Shown here: positions 26,319 to 35,634 of the stretch, one piece after another | Numbering within the stretch: the stretch's first letter is position 1 | How the letters are laid out: every line of letters starts with the position of its first letter | Source of the DNA: Niallia taxi | Lineage (GTDB): Bacteria > Bacillota > Bacilli > Bacillales > Cytobacillaceae | Reading direction: 5' to 3' | NCBI RefSeq assembly: GCF_032818155.1 | Contig: NZ_CP102590.1 | Span: forward strand, 186,001-250,000 | Length of the DNA stretch: 64,000 bases | Notes under the pieces: generated by a model | Databases searched by the model: none | Told to the model about the DNA's origin: nothing | Seen by the model: the letters and a program-made list of their open reading frames with translations, nothing else | Translations under genes and position numbers: made by a program

Positions 26319-26720
26319 TTGTTTATCGTGTTTGACAGTAAAACCGGGAATGTGCGCCGCTTTGTCCAGAAACTAGGGTTACCAGAACATAATTTAATAG
26401 AACTAAAGGCTGGACTTAAAGTCTATGAACCTTTTATACTATTAACTTATACAACTGGGATGGGGCAGGTTCCTCAAACAACATTAGACTTCCTTAAGGC
26501 AAATCATACCAATCTTTATGCAGTCGTATCGAGTGGTAATAAAAATTGGGGGCAAAACTTTGCTTTAAGTGCAAATAAGATATCAAATATGTACGGGGTA
26601 CCGATTCTTCATAAGTTTGAGATGAGCGGCATGCCCGAAGATGTGGAGATAGTTAGGGAAAGGGTGCAAAATATTAGCTATGAGACACATAGAATTAAAC
26701 AACGAAGTGACACAGCTTAA
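26319..26720 (+). CDS. nrdI: NrdI, flavodoxin-like activator of class Ib ribonucleotide reductase
   Basis: 133 residues starting MFIVFDSKTGNVRRF, the flavodoxin phosphate-loop region of NrdI. LLTYTTGMGQVP and VVSSGNKNWGQNFA form the flavin-binding loops. NrdI supplies the oxidant that builds the dimanganese-tyrosyl radical of NrdF. It begins at TTG 26319 with AAGGAGGGA upstream, and overlaps the 5' end of nrdE by 41 bases, the normal operon arrangement. Confidence 0.95.
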   Translation: MFIVFDSKTGNVRRFVQKLGLPEHNLIELKAGLKVYEPFILLTYTTGMGQVPQTTLDFLKANHTNLYAVVSSGNKNWGQNFALSANKISNMYGVPILHKFEMSGMPEDVEIVRERVQNISYETHRIKQRSDTA

Positions 26721-27813
26721 CGAAAAAGGTTTCTTCCGTCTGGAGAAGGATAAGGAGGCAGTTGCTGAATTTCTAGTATCCGAGATTGAGCCGAAATTGA
26801 TTCGTTTTGAATCCGTGGCACAAAAATTTACTTATATGGTGGAAAAAGATTTTTATTATCCGCAAGTGCTTGACCAATACAGCATAGCAGACATTGAAGA
26901 CATCACAAATGCTGTTTATAACTATGAATTTAAATTCCAGTCTTATATGGCAATTTCGAAATTCTATAAAGATTATGCCTTGAAGACAGATGACAAAAAG
27001 AACTACTTAGAAACATACGAAGATCGCATTATCATCGTTGCACTATTTTTAGGACAAGGTGATGCTGCGAAGGCGAAGAAAACCGCAATCGCAATGATTG
27101 AGCAGCGCTATCAGCCTGCTACACCAACATTCTTGAATGCAGGCAGAAGCCGCCGCGGAGAAATGGTATCCTGTTTCCTATTGGAAATGGACGATTCCTT
27201 AAACTCCATCTTCCATAATATCAATACATCAGGTCAGCTTTCGAAAATAGGCGGCGGTGTTGCCCTTAACCTTTCGAAGCTGCGTGCACGTAATGAACAA
27301 ATCAAAGGCATCGATAATGCAGCTTCAGGCGTTGTGCCCGTTATGAAGCTGTTAGAAGACACATTCTCCTACGCTAACCAGCTTGGTCAACGTAAGGGTG
27401 CAGGTGCTGCTTACTTGAACATCTTCCATTGGGATGTTGTAGAATTTTTGGATACAAAAAAAATAAATGCCGACGAAAAGTCACGTATTCAAACACTGTC
27501 CATCGGTTTAATCGTAGAAAATAAGTTCTTCCAATTAGCGAAGGAAAACAAAGACTTTTATGTTTTTGCACCGTTCAGTGTATTTAAAGAATACGGTGTA
27601 CATTTAGATGATATGCGCATGGATGAAATGTATGACGAGTTAGTGGCAAATCCGAACGTGAAAAAACGTGTCGCTATGACAGCACGCGAAATGATCACAA
27701 AGATTGCCCAAATCCAGCTGGAATCAGGCTATCCATACTTTATGAACAAATCCAATGCAAACAAAGCGCATGCGCTTAAAGACATTGGCCAGATTAAAAT
27801 GAGCAATTTGTGT
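26680..27813 (+). CDS. nrdE: NrdE, class Ib ribonucleotide reductase alpha subunit, exon 1 (residues 1-378)
   Basis: The N-terminal 378 residues of the catalytic subunit, which reduces ribonucleoside diphosphates to deoxy forms. It has PATPTFLNAGRSRRGEMVSCFL with the first redox cysteine, the glycine-rich LSKIGGGVALNLSKLR and NQLGQRKGAGAAYLNIFH, and ends in MSNLC. NLC is the start of the active-site NLCxE motif whose cysteine carries the thiyl radical. The frame hits a TAA one codon later because a group I intron begins there. Joined with the second exon, the protein is 697 residues, the expected NrdE length. It overlaps nrdI. Confidence 0.93.
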
Positions 27814-28267
27814 TAACTTAACTAGCACCTTCAGTCAGTAATGGCTGTCGAATAACTCTGTTAAACGGGGGAAGTCCTATTTGTGTGAGAGCAATAGCGA
27901 TAACCTGCCGTGCTAAATCTTATCGTATTACTTCTCTTAAGATGAAAGAGGAGGTTTTCAGAAAGCGTCCTATGGATAGTGATAAGACTTCTATCTATAA
28001 GAGACTTTCTGACAGAATAAGATAAGTAAATGCCTAACGACTATCGAAAGCATAGCTGAATGAAAGACTTCAGTGAAGAAGCGAGTAGAGTAGAGCCAAG
28101 TGGTAGGTTGCTTATGTGGAATGGCATAAGCTGTAAAATCCTTTAAATCGAAAAGCAGAGCACCCCATCAGGTCAAGCTGAGGGTGATGATATAGTCTCC
28201 TCTATAGGGTATGACCTATAGCAGTTAAAAAACGGACTGAGTGTAACGAGCTCAGTTGAAGATGAGG
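27814..28267 (+). ncRNA. Group I self-splicing intron in nrdE, no homing endonuclease
   Basis: A 454-base insertion exactly between codons for C378 and T379. Exon 1 ends in U and the intron ends in G, as group I introns require. Near the 5' end GCAC (with flanking UA) can pair with exon GUGU to form P1 with the conserved U-G pair at the splice site. The conserved R and S elements are present: CTAACGACTATC near 28035 and GATATAGTC near 28189, pairing GACTA (28039-28043) with TAGTC (28193-28197) as P7. No long open frame lies inside. Removing it restores NLC-TEIFQLQ in frame. Confidence 0.92.
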
Positions 28268-29227
28268 ACAGAAATCTTCCAACTTCAGGAAACTTCTGAA
28301 ATTACCGATTACGGTCAAGAGGATATTATTCGCCGTGATATAAACTGTAATTTAGGCTCGCTTAATATTCCTAATGTGATGCAGCCTGGTGATGTGTTCA
28401 GAGATTCTGTTCATGTTGGAATTGAAGCTTTAACAACCGTTTCAGATATTTCAGATGTGCAAAACGCACCATCTGTTAAAAAAGCGAATGAAGAACTGCA
28501 TGCGATCGGGTTAGGCGCGATGAACCTGCACGGATACTTATCGAAAAACCGCATCAGCTATGAGTCTGATGAAGCAAGAGACTTCACTGCAACCTTCTTT
28601 ATGATGATGAACTATTACTCCATTGAAAAAAGCATGATGATTGCTAAAGAACGAAACGAAACGTTCATGGACTTTGATAAATCTGAGTATGCAAAAGGCA
28701 CTTACTTTGCAAAATATAAAGAAGTGAGCTATGCACCAAAAACGGAGAAAGCGAAGCAATTATTCGAAGGTATCTATATTCCTACTTGTGAAGATTGGGC
28801 AGAACTAGCTTCTTTAGTACAAGAATATGGTATGTACAACGCTTACCGTTTAGCCGTTGCACCGACACAATCTATTGGTTATATCCAAAATGCTACTGCA
28901 TCTGTAATGCCTGTCGTTAACCAAATTGAGTCACGCACATACGCAAACTCAACGACATATTACCCAATGCCTTATATGGATGAAACGAATTTCTGGTTCT
29001 ATAAATCAGCGTTCGATATGAACCAATTTAAGGTTATGGATTTGATAGCGGCAGCACAAGAGCATGTTGACCAAGGTATCTCAACAATTCTTTATGTAAA
29101 CTCAGATGTTTCTACAAAGGAATTGGCACGCTATTATATTTATGCAAATGAAATCGGCTTAAAATCACTATACTATACACGCACACGTAACTTGGCGATC
29201 GACGAATGTATCGCATGTGCAGTTTAA
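28268..29227 (+). CDS. nrdE: NrdE, class Ib ribonucleotide reductase alpha subunit, exon 2 (residues 379-697)
   Basis: 319 residues completing NrdE after intron removal. They begin TEIFQLQETS, with the E of the NLCxE catalytic motif. DINCNLGSLN carries the second redox cysteine. YRLAVAPTQSIGYIQNATASVMPV is the C-terminal barrel loop, and the tail CIACAV holds the redox-shuttle cysteines. The open frame extends back to a TTG inside the intron, but that part is not protein coding. Splicing of the transcript is required for a working enzyme. Confidence 0.93.
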   Translation, partial: TEIFQLQETSEITDYGQEDIIRRDINCNLGSLNIPNVMQPGDVFRDSVHVGIEALTTVSDISDVQNAPSVKKANEELHAIGLGAMNLHGYLSKNRISYESDEARDFTATFFMMMNYYSIEKSMMIAKERNETFMDFDKSEYAKGTYFAKYKEVSYAPKTEKAKQLFEGIYIPTCEDWAELASLVQEYGMYNAYRLAVAPTQSIGYIQNATASVMPVVNQIESRTYANSTTYYPMPYMDETNFWFYKSAFDMNQFKVMDLIAAAQEHVDQGISTILYVNSDVSTKELARYYIYANEIGLKSLYYTRTRNLAIDECIACAV

Positions 29228-29287
29228 TGATAGAACACGGGGAGCTGCGTCTCCCCCTTTATTTTTGGGTACACTGGGGGAAAGAAA

Positions 29288-30274
29288 ATGACTAAGTATG
29301 CTGTTAACTGGAATCAGCATGAAGATGATTACACACAAATGTTTTATACACAAAACACGAGACAGTTTTGGCTGCCTGAAGAAATCAGTCTTTCATCTGA
29401 TAAAAATACTTGGGGCGAATTGTCGCCAACAGAGCAAGACACTTACATGAAAGTGCTTGGCGGTTTGACATTGCTTGATACAGAGCAGGGCGGAGAAGGA
29501 ATGCCGCTGATCAGCATGCATGTAAGCGGATTGCAGCGTAAAGGCGTACTGTCTTTCATGGGGATGATGGAGCAAATCCATGCGAAATCTTATTCTACGA
29601 TCTTTACAACGCTTGCTACAGAGGAAGAGATTGACCAAGTATTTGATTGGGTTCACAATCATCCTCAATTGCAGAAAAAAGGCAAGCTTATCTCTGAATA
29701 TTATCAGAAGCTGTTCAAGCCAGAAGTAAGCAAGTATGACTTGTACATGGCTACAGTTGCTTCTGTTTACTTGGAATCATTCTTATTTTATTCTGGATTC
29801 TTCTATCCATTGTTCCTAGCAGGGCAAGGGAAGCTGACAGCATCTGGCGAAATAATAAACTTAATAATTCGCGACGAAAGTATTCACGGTGTTTATGTTG
29901 GTTTAATAGCGCAAGAGCTATACGGCCAACTGACAATCGAGGAACAAGAGCGTGCAGCTAAGGAAAGACTTGACCTAATCGAAACACTTTACCAAAATGA
30001 GTTAGGCTATACGCAGGATTTGTACGAAAAAATCGGCTTAGTAGACGAGGTTAATAAATTCATTCGTTATAATGCCAACAAAGCGTGCATGAATCTTGGC
30101 TATGAAGCTGTTTTTGCATCAGAAGCAATCAATCCAATTGTTGAAAATGGAATGAAAACAGATACAAAAAACCATGACTTCTTTTCCGTTAAAGGAAATG
30201 GTTATGTTAAAGCAACGAAGGTGGAACCATTATCAGATGATGATTTTGTGTTTGACTGGAAAACTAACGAGTAA
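29288..30274 (+). CDS. nrdF: NrdF, class Ib ribonucleotide reductase beta subunit
   Basis: 328 residues. Metal ligands are visible in order: Asp in [10 protein letters not shown], Glu and His in [10 protein letters not shown], Glu in VYLESFLFY, and Glu and His in [12 protein letters not shown]. The radical tyrosine lies in the helix after the first E-H pair, as in the family. NrdF holds the dimanganese or diiron tyrosyl radical that starts catalysis in NrdE. It follows nrdE by 60 bases, which include a small hairpin (about 29238-29258). GGGGGAAAG is the ribosome binding site. A terminator closes the operon. Confidence 0.95.
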   Translation: MTKYAVNWNQHEDDYTQMFYTQNTRQFWLPEEISLSSDKNTWGELSPTEQDTYMKVLGGLTLLDTEQGGEGMPLISMHVSGLQRKGVLSFMGMMEQIHAKSYSTIFTTLATEEEIDQVFDWVHNHPQLQKKGKLISEYYQKLFKPEVSKYDLYMATVASVYLESFLFYSGFFYPLFLAGQGKLTASGEIINLIIRDESIHGVYVGLIAQELYGQLTIEEQERAAKERLDLIETLYQNELGYTQDLYEKIGLVDEVNKFIRYNANKACMNLGYEAVFASEAINPIVENGMKTDTKNHDFFSVKGNGYVKATKVEPLSDDDFVFDWKTNE

Positions 30275-30277
30275 TGA

Positions 30278-30315
30278 TAAAACCAGCTTCTTTTTTGAAG
30301 CTGGTTTTTTATTTT
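30278..30315. terminator. Terminator of the nrd operon
   Basis: AAAACCAGCTTC pairs with GAAGCTGGTTTT around a TTTTTT loop, followed by T residues. It overlaps the 3' end of the convergent LacI gene. Confidence 0.88.
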
Positions 30316-31331
30316 GGGGCAGGCCCGGTGGACTCCCTTACAAGCAGTGTGGCAGGCAGAAGTACTTCTTGATTGGCTGTTTCTTTATTATTGATTCTCC
30401 ACAATAACTGTTCAACCGCTCTTTTCCCGAAAAGTTCAAGATCGATGTCCATTGTTGTGATTTTCGGTGTGGCAAGCTTTGATAGTTGCCCATTATCAAA
30501 ATTACAGACAGAAATATGTTTAGGGATTTTATAGCCAGATTGCAATAGATACGAGCTGACAAGAAACCCTAAGCCATCATTAACACAAAACCAGGCAGTT
30601 GGTTGTTTAGACACTCGTTTCATCGCTGCTTTAACACTGTCCTCATCTTCCTCAATGTCTGTAAGTATGACACTGTCATCTTTATTTAGTCCATATTGGC
30701 TTAATGCAAGCTGAAATCCTTCCAATCTTTCATAATAACTTGGAGAAATGGAAATATTGCCAACAAAGCCGATTTCCTTGTGCCCCAAGTTTACTAAATG
30801 TTCTACAGCGATAAAGGCGCCGAAACGATTATTTGTTAATACTGCATCAGCGTTGATGTGAGGATGATGATGATCAACTAACACTGCAGGAATGCCTGTA
30901 GAGATAATTTTTTGAATATATTCTGTTCTCAAGTGTGACAGGATTAAAACTCCATCAACTGCACCATTAAGAATAAAGGAGGGTAACTCAAGGGACTCAA
31001 TGGCTTCTTTGCTTATCGATTGGATCATCAAGCTATTGTTTTGACTAGTTATCTCTTTTTCCATACTTAAATAAATTTCCCCGAAGAAGCCTTTAAGTGA
31101 AAATGCATAATCAGAGGCAATAAGCGCAATTTTTATGGTTTTGCGGTCAGAGTTATAATGATAATTTTTGCGAAGAGGCAAATATTCATAGCCTAGCTCT
31201 CTTGCAGTTGCTTCTACTAAATGCCGTGTTTTTTCACTAACTCCCGCCTTCCCTGTTAATGCTTGCGAGACGGAATTTTTTGAAATATTTAATTGGTCTG
31301 CGATATCTTGCATCGTAATTTTTTTTGTCAT
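30309..31331 (-). CDS. LacI-family regulator of the adjacent glycan ABC/GH130 locus
   Basis: 340 residues with an N-terminal helix-turn-helix (TMQDIADQLNISKNSVSQALTGKAGVSEKTR) and a sugar-binding domain of the LacI type (LVNLGHKEIGFVGNIS near the middle). It is divergent from the ABC/glycosidase operon with about 300 bases between. That gap contains a perfect 14-bp LacI-type palindrome, so it very probably represses the operon and responds to the imported sugar. The helix-turn-helix has KNSVSQAL in place of the common TVSRVL, which suggests an unusual operator preference. Confidence 0.87.
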   Translation of the reverse strand: MTKKITMQDIADQLNISKNSVSQALTGKAGVSEKTRHLVEATARELGYEYLPLRKNYHYNSDRKTIKIALIASDYAFSLKGFFGEIYLSMEKEITSQNNSLMIQSISKEAIESLELPSFILNGAVDGVLILSHLRTEYIQKIISTGIPAVLVDHHHPHINADAVLTNNRFGAFIAVEHLVNLGHKEIGFVGNISISPSYYERLEGFQLALSQYGLNKDDSVILTDIEEDEDSVKAAMKRVSKQPTAWFCVNDGLGFLVSSYLLQSGYKIPKHISVCNFDNGQLSKLATPKITTMDIDLELFGKRAVEQLLWRINNKETANQEVLLPATLLVRESTGPAPK

Positions 31332-31511
31332 AAACTCATTCCTTTAACTAATTGAAAACAATATTATTCATAATACTATCATACATGACAAAATAATGTC
31401 ATGCTGCAAGGCATTTATCCTTATTATTAGTTTGAATTAACTATGTTTTTTATCAAATATGTAGTCCAAATATAGCGTTGAATTATCTAAAGGATAATGT
31501 AATAATTTTAG

Positions 31512-31525
31512 TTGTAACGTTACAA
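31512..31525. promoter_or_regulatory. Candidate LacI-family operator
   Basis: TTGTAACGTTACAA is a perfect palindrome with a central CG, in the divergent region about 130 bases before the binding-protein gene. Another inverted repeat, ATGACA...TGTCAT, lies at 31385-31402, nearer the regulator gene. Confidence 0.6.
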
Positions 31526-31640
31526 TAATTATAATTAAAAGCTAGTAATTTGTTTTGTAATTAGGAGGTTGACCTTACTGAAAAGGACTTTCACATAAAA
31601 GTTTTCTGGAAAAGTAATGAAATATGAACGGGGTGATATC

Positions 31641-32960
31641 ATGAAGAAAAAACTTAATAAAGCGGTGTCTTTAGTGGTGGCAGCAACAGTTTCGGTATCG
31701 GTTTTAGCAGGCTGCAGCAAGGGAGACAAAAAAGACTCTGATAAGAATGGAGTCACAACGATAGAATTTTGGGCTGCACCAAATCCTCCGCAGCAAGCAT
31801 ATTGGAAAGAAATGGCCAAGGAATTTGAAAAGGAAAATCCTAAGGTTAACATTAATGTTAGCGCTATCAAAGAAAGTCCCTCATCAGAAGCTAGCATACA
31901 ATCAGCTATTGCTGGGAAAAGTGCTCCTACTATGTCTGAAAATATAAATCGTGGATTTGCTGCACAGCTTGCTGAAAGTAAAGCGCTTGTGCCTCTCAAT
32001 GAAATAGAGGGATGGGAAGACATTTTAACAAATCGGAACATGACAGAAACAGTTGAACCGTGGGAGTTCTCTGATGGAAATCAATATGTACTGCCTATTT
32101 ACTCTAATCCGATGCTATTTGGCTGGAGGCTGGATATTTTAAAAGAATTGGGAATAAATGAGGCTCCTAAAACATATAGCGAAATGCTTGAAGCTACAAA
32201 AAGGCTGAAGGCCAAGTATCCTGATAAATTTTTGTGGGCCAAGCCGGACTTAGCAGATCCCACAGCGTGGAAACGATGGTTTGATTTCTTTATGCTGTAT
32301 GATGCTGCATCAGAAGGAAATAACTTCATTGAAGGAAACAAGCTAGTTGCAGATGATAAGGCCGGACTACAGGTATTGACCTTCATGGATGATCTGCGTA
32401 AAGAAAATGCCTACTTATTAAAAACAGTAACAGATCCTTTTGAAACAGGTGTGGGTATTTTCACTGACATTGGTCCATGGACGCTGACATACTGGGAAGA
32501 AAAGTTTCCGAAAATGGTGTACGGAGAAACATTTACACTTGCACCGCCGCCTGTTCCAGATAATATGAATACAGAAAATGTAAGAACATTTGCGGATACT
32601 AAAGGATTAGTTATCTACGCTTCAGCAACAGATCAACAAAAACATGCAGCAATGAAATTTATCAGTTGGGTATATGCAAACCCTGAACACGATTTAAAGT
32701 GGCTTGAACAAACAAATCTACCTCCTGCACGGGACGACTTAGCTGAAAATGAAGCTTTTACAACATTTTTCAGTGAAAATCCTGCACTGCAGCCGTATGC
32801 AAATGCTGTGCCATTTGGAATTCCATCAATAGACAATCCAAAATATAATGAGCTGCAAACCTTTATTGGCCAACATGCTGTCAATCCAATTGTAAAAGGA
32901 AAAAATACTCCAAAAAACGGGTGGAATGACATGAAAAAGGCAATAGAGGGAGGGCTTTGA
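31641..32960 (+). CDS. Extracellular sugar-binding lipoprotein of an ABC importer
   Basis: 439 residues. It starts MKKKLNKAVSLVVAATVSVS and has lipobox LAGC at about residue 24, so the mature protein is lipid-anchored outside the membrane. TTIEFWAAPNPPQQAYWKEMAKEFEKENP is typical of family 1 solute-binding proteins for oligosaccharides. ATG 31641 is chosen over 31617 because GGGGTG is close upstream and the signal peptide then starts correctly. It is the first gene of a five-gene operon with two permeases, DUF1861 and GH130. The sugar is not deducible from sequence alone. Confidence 0.92.
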   Translation: MKKKLNKAVSLVVAATVSVSVLAGCSKGDKKDSDKNGVTTIEFWAAPNPPQQAYWKEMAKEFEKENPKVNINVSAIKESPSSEASIQSAIAGKSAPTMSENINRGFAAQLAESKALVPLNEIEGWEDILTNRNMTETVEPWEFSDGNQYVLPIYSNPMLFGWRLDILKELGINEAPKTYSEMLEATKRLKAKYPDKFLWAKPDLADPTAWKRWFDFFMLYDAASEGNNFIEGNKLVADDKAGLQVLTFMDDLRKENAYLLKTVTDPFETGVGIFTDIGPWTLTYWEEKFPKMVYGETFTLAPPPVPDNMNTENVRTFADTKGLVIYASATDQQKHAAMKFISWVYANPEHDLKWLEQTNLPPARDDLAENEAFTTFFSENPALQPYANAVPFGIPSIDNPKYNELQTFIGQHAVNPIVKGKNTPKNGWNDMKKAIEGGL

Positions 32961-32961
32961 T

Positions 32962-33837
32962 TTGAGAAAGCAAAATGGGGTGGGCTGGCTGTTTGCCAGT
33001 CCTTACCTCCTCTATGCCATCTTATTTTTTGCGATACCGTTAGTATGGTCCTTTTATTTATCAACAACTGATTGGAACTTAATATCACCAGAATACAATT
33101 TTAAAGGGATTACTAATTACATCGATGTGTTCCGGTCTCCTGGTGTACAAGCAGCATTACTTGTTACCTTTAAATTTATGGCTGTGTTTGTGCCATTGGT
33201 TATCGTCATGTCTATGATTGTTGCTGCAATCGTTCATGGACTCCCAAAATTTAAAGGTATCTTTCTAATCGGATTTTTCCTGCCGTATTTAGCATCTGGA
33301 GTTGTGTCATCCTTTATCGTTAAAGGATTGCTTTCATATAATAGTCCCCTTAACACAACTCTCAGAGGAAAGTTTGGAATGGATATTGATTGGCTTGGTT
33401 CTCCTTTTGCTGCATTATGTGTCGTCGCAGTTATCATCGCTTGGAAGTTCACTGGTTATTATGCGTTAATACTTACCTCTGGATTTGAAAGTATAAATGC
33501 TGAAATATATGAAGCAGCAGCAATCGATGGAGCGAATGCTTGGCAGCGTTTCTTTAAGATAACACTGCCACTGCTATATCCAGCAATTTATACTGTTATA
33601 ATTTTGTCTATTGGTGTTACATTCGGAATCTTCACGGAAGTATATCAATTGACCGGAGGTGGACCGGATTATGCAACAAATACGTGGCAAATGGAAATCT
33701 TCACACAAGCCTTTAAAAATTTGCAGGCTGGTTATGCATCTGCGATAGCAATTGTTGCTTCTGTTGTTACGTTTTTATCCATCTTTGTTATAAGAAAACT
33801 ATTAGAAATGTGGGGAAAGCGCAATGGTTGGGTCTAA
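32962..33837 (+). CDS. Sugar ABC transporter permease 1 (MalF/MsmF type)
   Basis: 291 residues with six membrane helices. The cytoplasmic EAA loop reads EAAAIDGANAWQRFFKITLP, the contact site for the ATPase. It starts at TTG 32962, directly after the binding-protein stop, with GAGGGAGGG upstream, and its end overlaps the next permease by 14 bases. It forms the translocation pore with permease 2. Confidence 0.92.
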   Translation: MRKQNGVGWLFASPYLLYAILFFAIPLVWSFYLSTTDWNLISPEYNFKGITNYIDVFRSPGVQAALLVTFKFMAVFVPLVIVMSMIVAAIVHGLPKFKGIFLIGFFLPYLASGVVSSFIVKGLLSYNSPLNTTLRGKFGMDIDWLGSPFAALCVVAVIIAWKFTGYYALILTSGFESINAEIYEAAAIDGANAWQRFFKITLPLLYPAIYTVIILSIGVTFGIFTEVYQLTGGGPDYATNTWQMEIFTQAFKNLQAGYASAIAIVASVVTFLSIFVIRKLLEMWGKRNGWV

Positions 33838-34654
33838 TAGAAAGGGAATGTTGCTCCGCTATATAGTCGCAAGCGTGCTTTTATGCATGATGGTTTTTCC
33901 ATATCTATATATGGTGATGAGTTCATTTGCCGTGTGGGATCAAGTGGACCAAAGTTTGGTGCCAACTAAGCTCACATTACGCTCATATGAATGGCTGTTC
34001 GGTGGAGGTGATGTGTCTGTTCCAAGGCCATGGATACGTGCATTCTTCAATAGTGTCATTGTTTCTGCAGGATCAACTGCACTCATGATGGTCACTGGTG
34101 CTGTTGTTGCATATGCATTAGCTAAAATGAACTTTAAAGGACGTAAAACAGTCGATAACATCATCCTATTTCAAATGTTTTTCCCAGCGATAATTTTGTT
34201 AGTACCATCATTTTTGATTATTCAAAATGCAGGATTGTATGACACTTATTGGGCGATGATTATTCCGAAAGCAATGAGTTTATGGGCGGTGTTTATGTAT
34301 ACGAACTTTTTCCGGGCAATTCCAGATACTTTTTTAGAAGCAGCAAAGCTGGACGGCGCAGGCCATCTGCAAATCCTGTGGAAAGTAGTGCTGCCGATGT
34401 CAAAATCAATTACAACGGTTGTTTTTCTGTTCTTGTTTATGGAAAGATGGTCAGAATTATTATGGGATATGCTTGTCATTAAGAGTGATAATATGCTGAC
34501 ACTAAATGTACTGCTATCGCAAATGTTTGGGCCGTATGGCGGTTATCCAGGACCGATGTATGCTGCTTCTGTATTATTGACGTTACCTATTATAATTCTG
34601 TTCCTCTTCTTTACGAAAAAATTTCAAGAGGGTATGCAATTCACATTAAAATAA
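33824..34654 (+). CDS. Sugar ABC transporter permease 2 (MalG/MsmG type)
   Basis: 276 residues, six helices, and EAA loop EAAKLDGAGHLQILWKVVLP. It overlaps the first permease gene, a sign of coupled translation. No ATPase gene is in the operon. In Bacillus many such importers share the general ATPase MsmX, which is the likely partner. That is inference. Confidence 0.92.
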   Translation: MVGSNRKGMLLRYIVASVLLCMMVFPYLYMVMSSFAVWDQVDQSLVPTKLTLRSYEWLFGGGDVSVPRPWIRAFFNSVIVSAGSTALMMVTGAVVAYALAKMNFKGRKTVDNIILFQMFFPAIILLVPSFLIIQNAGLYDTYWAMIIPKAMSLWAVFMYTNFFRAIPDTFLEAAKLDGAGHLQILWKVVLPMSKSITTVVFLFLFMERWSELLWDMLVIKSDNMLTLNVLLSQMFGPYGGYPGPMYAASVLLTLPIIILFLFFTKKFQEGMQFTLK

Positions 34655-34686
34655 TGGTTGCAAAATGATTATAGAGGAGTCGACCG

Positions 34687-35622
34687 ATGACGAACCAACA
34701 AATACAAACATGCAAAGAATTGTTAACAGCATTTCAGAATAATCCTCAGACAACTAATCCTGAAAAGTTAAGATTTACAAATGATAATCATAAGGATATA
34801 TACAATATAACAGCACCATTTAAGAACGACGGAAAAGGAACCATTGCTGGAAGAGTTGAGTCACGGGACAGCGAGGAATCAGAAGTACACTTCTTTACGG
34901 AAGAAAATGGGGTATGGAAACAGAATAGAGATACCCCAATATTTAAGCTTCAAGATCCTTTTGTTACTAAAATTGCCGGAGAGCTCCTATTCGGAGGAGT
35001 CGAAACTTTTCCTCACCCAACAAAGAAACATTCTTTAGGTTGGCGAACTATTTTAATGAAAGGTAGCACAATAGCTAACTTAGAACAATTTGCGATAGGA
35101 CCTGATGGCATGAAGGATATACGATTAGTAGAACTACTAGACGGTTCTATCGGTATGTTTACAAGGCCTCAAGGGGAAAAGGGCGGCAGAGGCAAAATAG
35201 GATTTAAACGGTTATCTTCCATAGACAAAATAACAGTGGACGAAATAGAAAATACACCATTGCTAGAAAATCAGTTTGTGGATAATGAATGGGGTGGAGT
35301 TAATGAGGCTCAAGTGCTGTCGAACGGAAAAATTGGTGTATTAGGACATGTTGCCCGATTTGATAAACAAAAAAATCGCCATTATTATCCGATGGTGTTT
35401 ATGATTGACCCTGAAACTGGCTATTATTCAGATATGAAAATAATAGCAACAAGGGCTAATTTTCAGAAAGGACCATGTAAACGAGCGGATTTACAAGATG
35501 TAGTTTTTAGTGGGGGATTAATCCGAAAACCTAATAAAACAGCAGATTTGTATGCAGGAACTAGTGACGTAGAAGCGCAAAAAATAACGATTCCAGACCC
35601 TTTTTTTCAATATGAAACCTAA
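34687..35622 (+). CDS. DUF1861 (MTP-1 family) beta-propeller-like protein
   Basis: 311 residues with no signal peptide, so cytoplasmic. Recurrent features are GGVETFPHP, the short blade-like repeats (for example DIRLVELLDGSIGMFTRPQG) and WGGVNEAQVLSNGKIGVLGHVA. The pattern matches DUF1861 proteins, often found next to GH130 enzymes and sugar importers. Its propeller look suggests a carbohydrate-active or sugar-binding role. AGGAG precedes the ATG, and the GH130 gene follows after 12 bases. The activity is unknown. Confidence 0.8.
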   Translation: MTNQQIQTCKELLTAFQNNPQTTNPEKLRFTNDNHKDIYNITAPFKNDGKGTIAGRVESRDSEESEVHFFTEENGVWKQNRDTPIFKLQDPFVTKIAGELLFGGVETFPHPTKKHSLGWRTILMKGSTIANLEQFAIGPDGMKDIRLVELLDGSIGMFTRPQGEKGGRGKIGFKRLSSIDKITVDEIENTPLLENQFVDNEWGGVNEAQVLSNGKIGVLGHVARFDKQKNRHYYPMVFMIDPETGYYSDMKIIATRANFQKGPCKRADLQDVVFSGGLIRKPNKTADLYAGTSDVEAQKITIPDPFFQYET

Positions 35623-35634
35623 GGAGGTTATGAG

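Noticed and set aside
28256..28267. TTG/ATG starts for the second nrdE part inside the intron
   Set aside because: These codons are within the intron end. The exon begins at 28268 and completes NLC-TE only after splicing.
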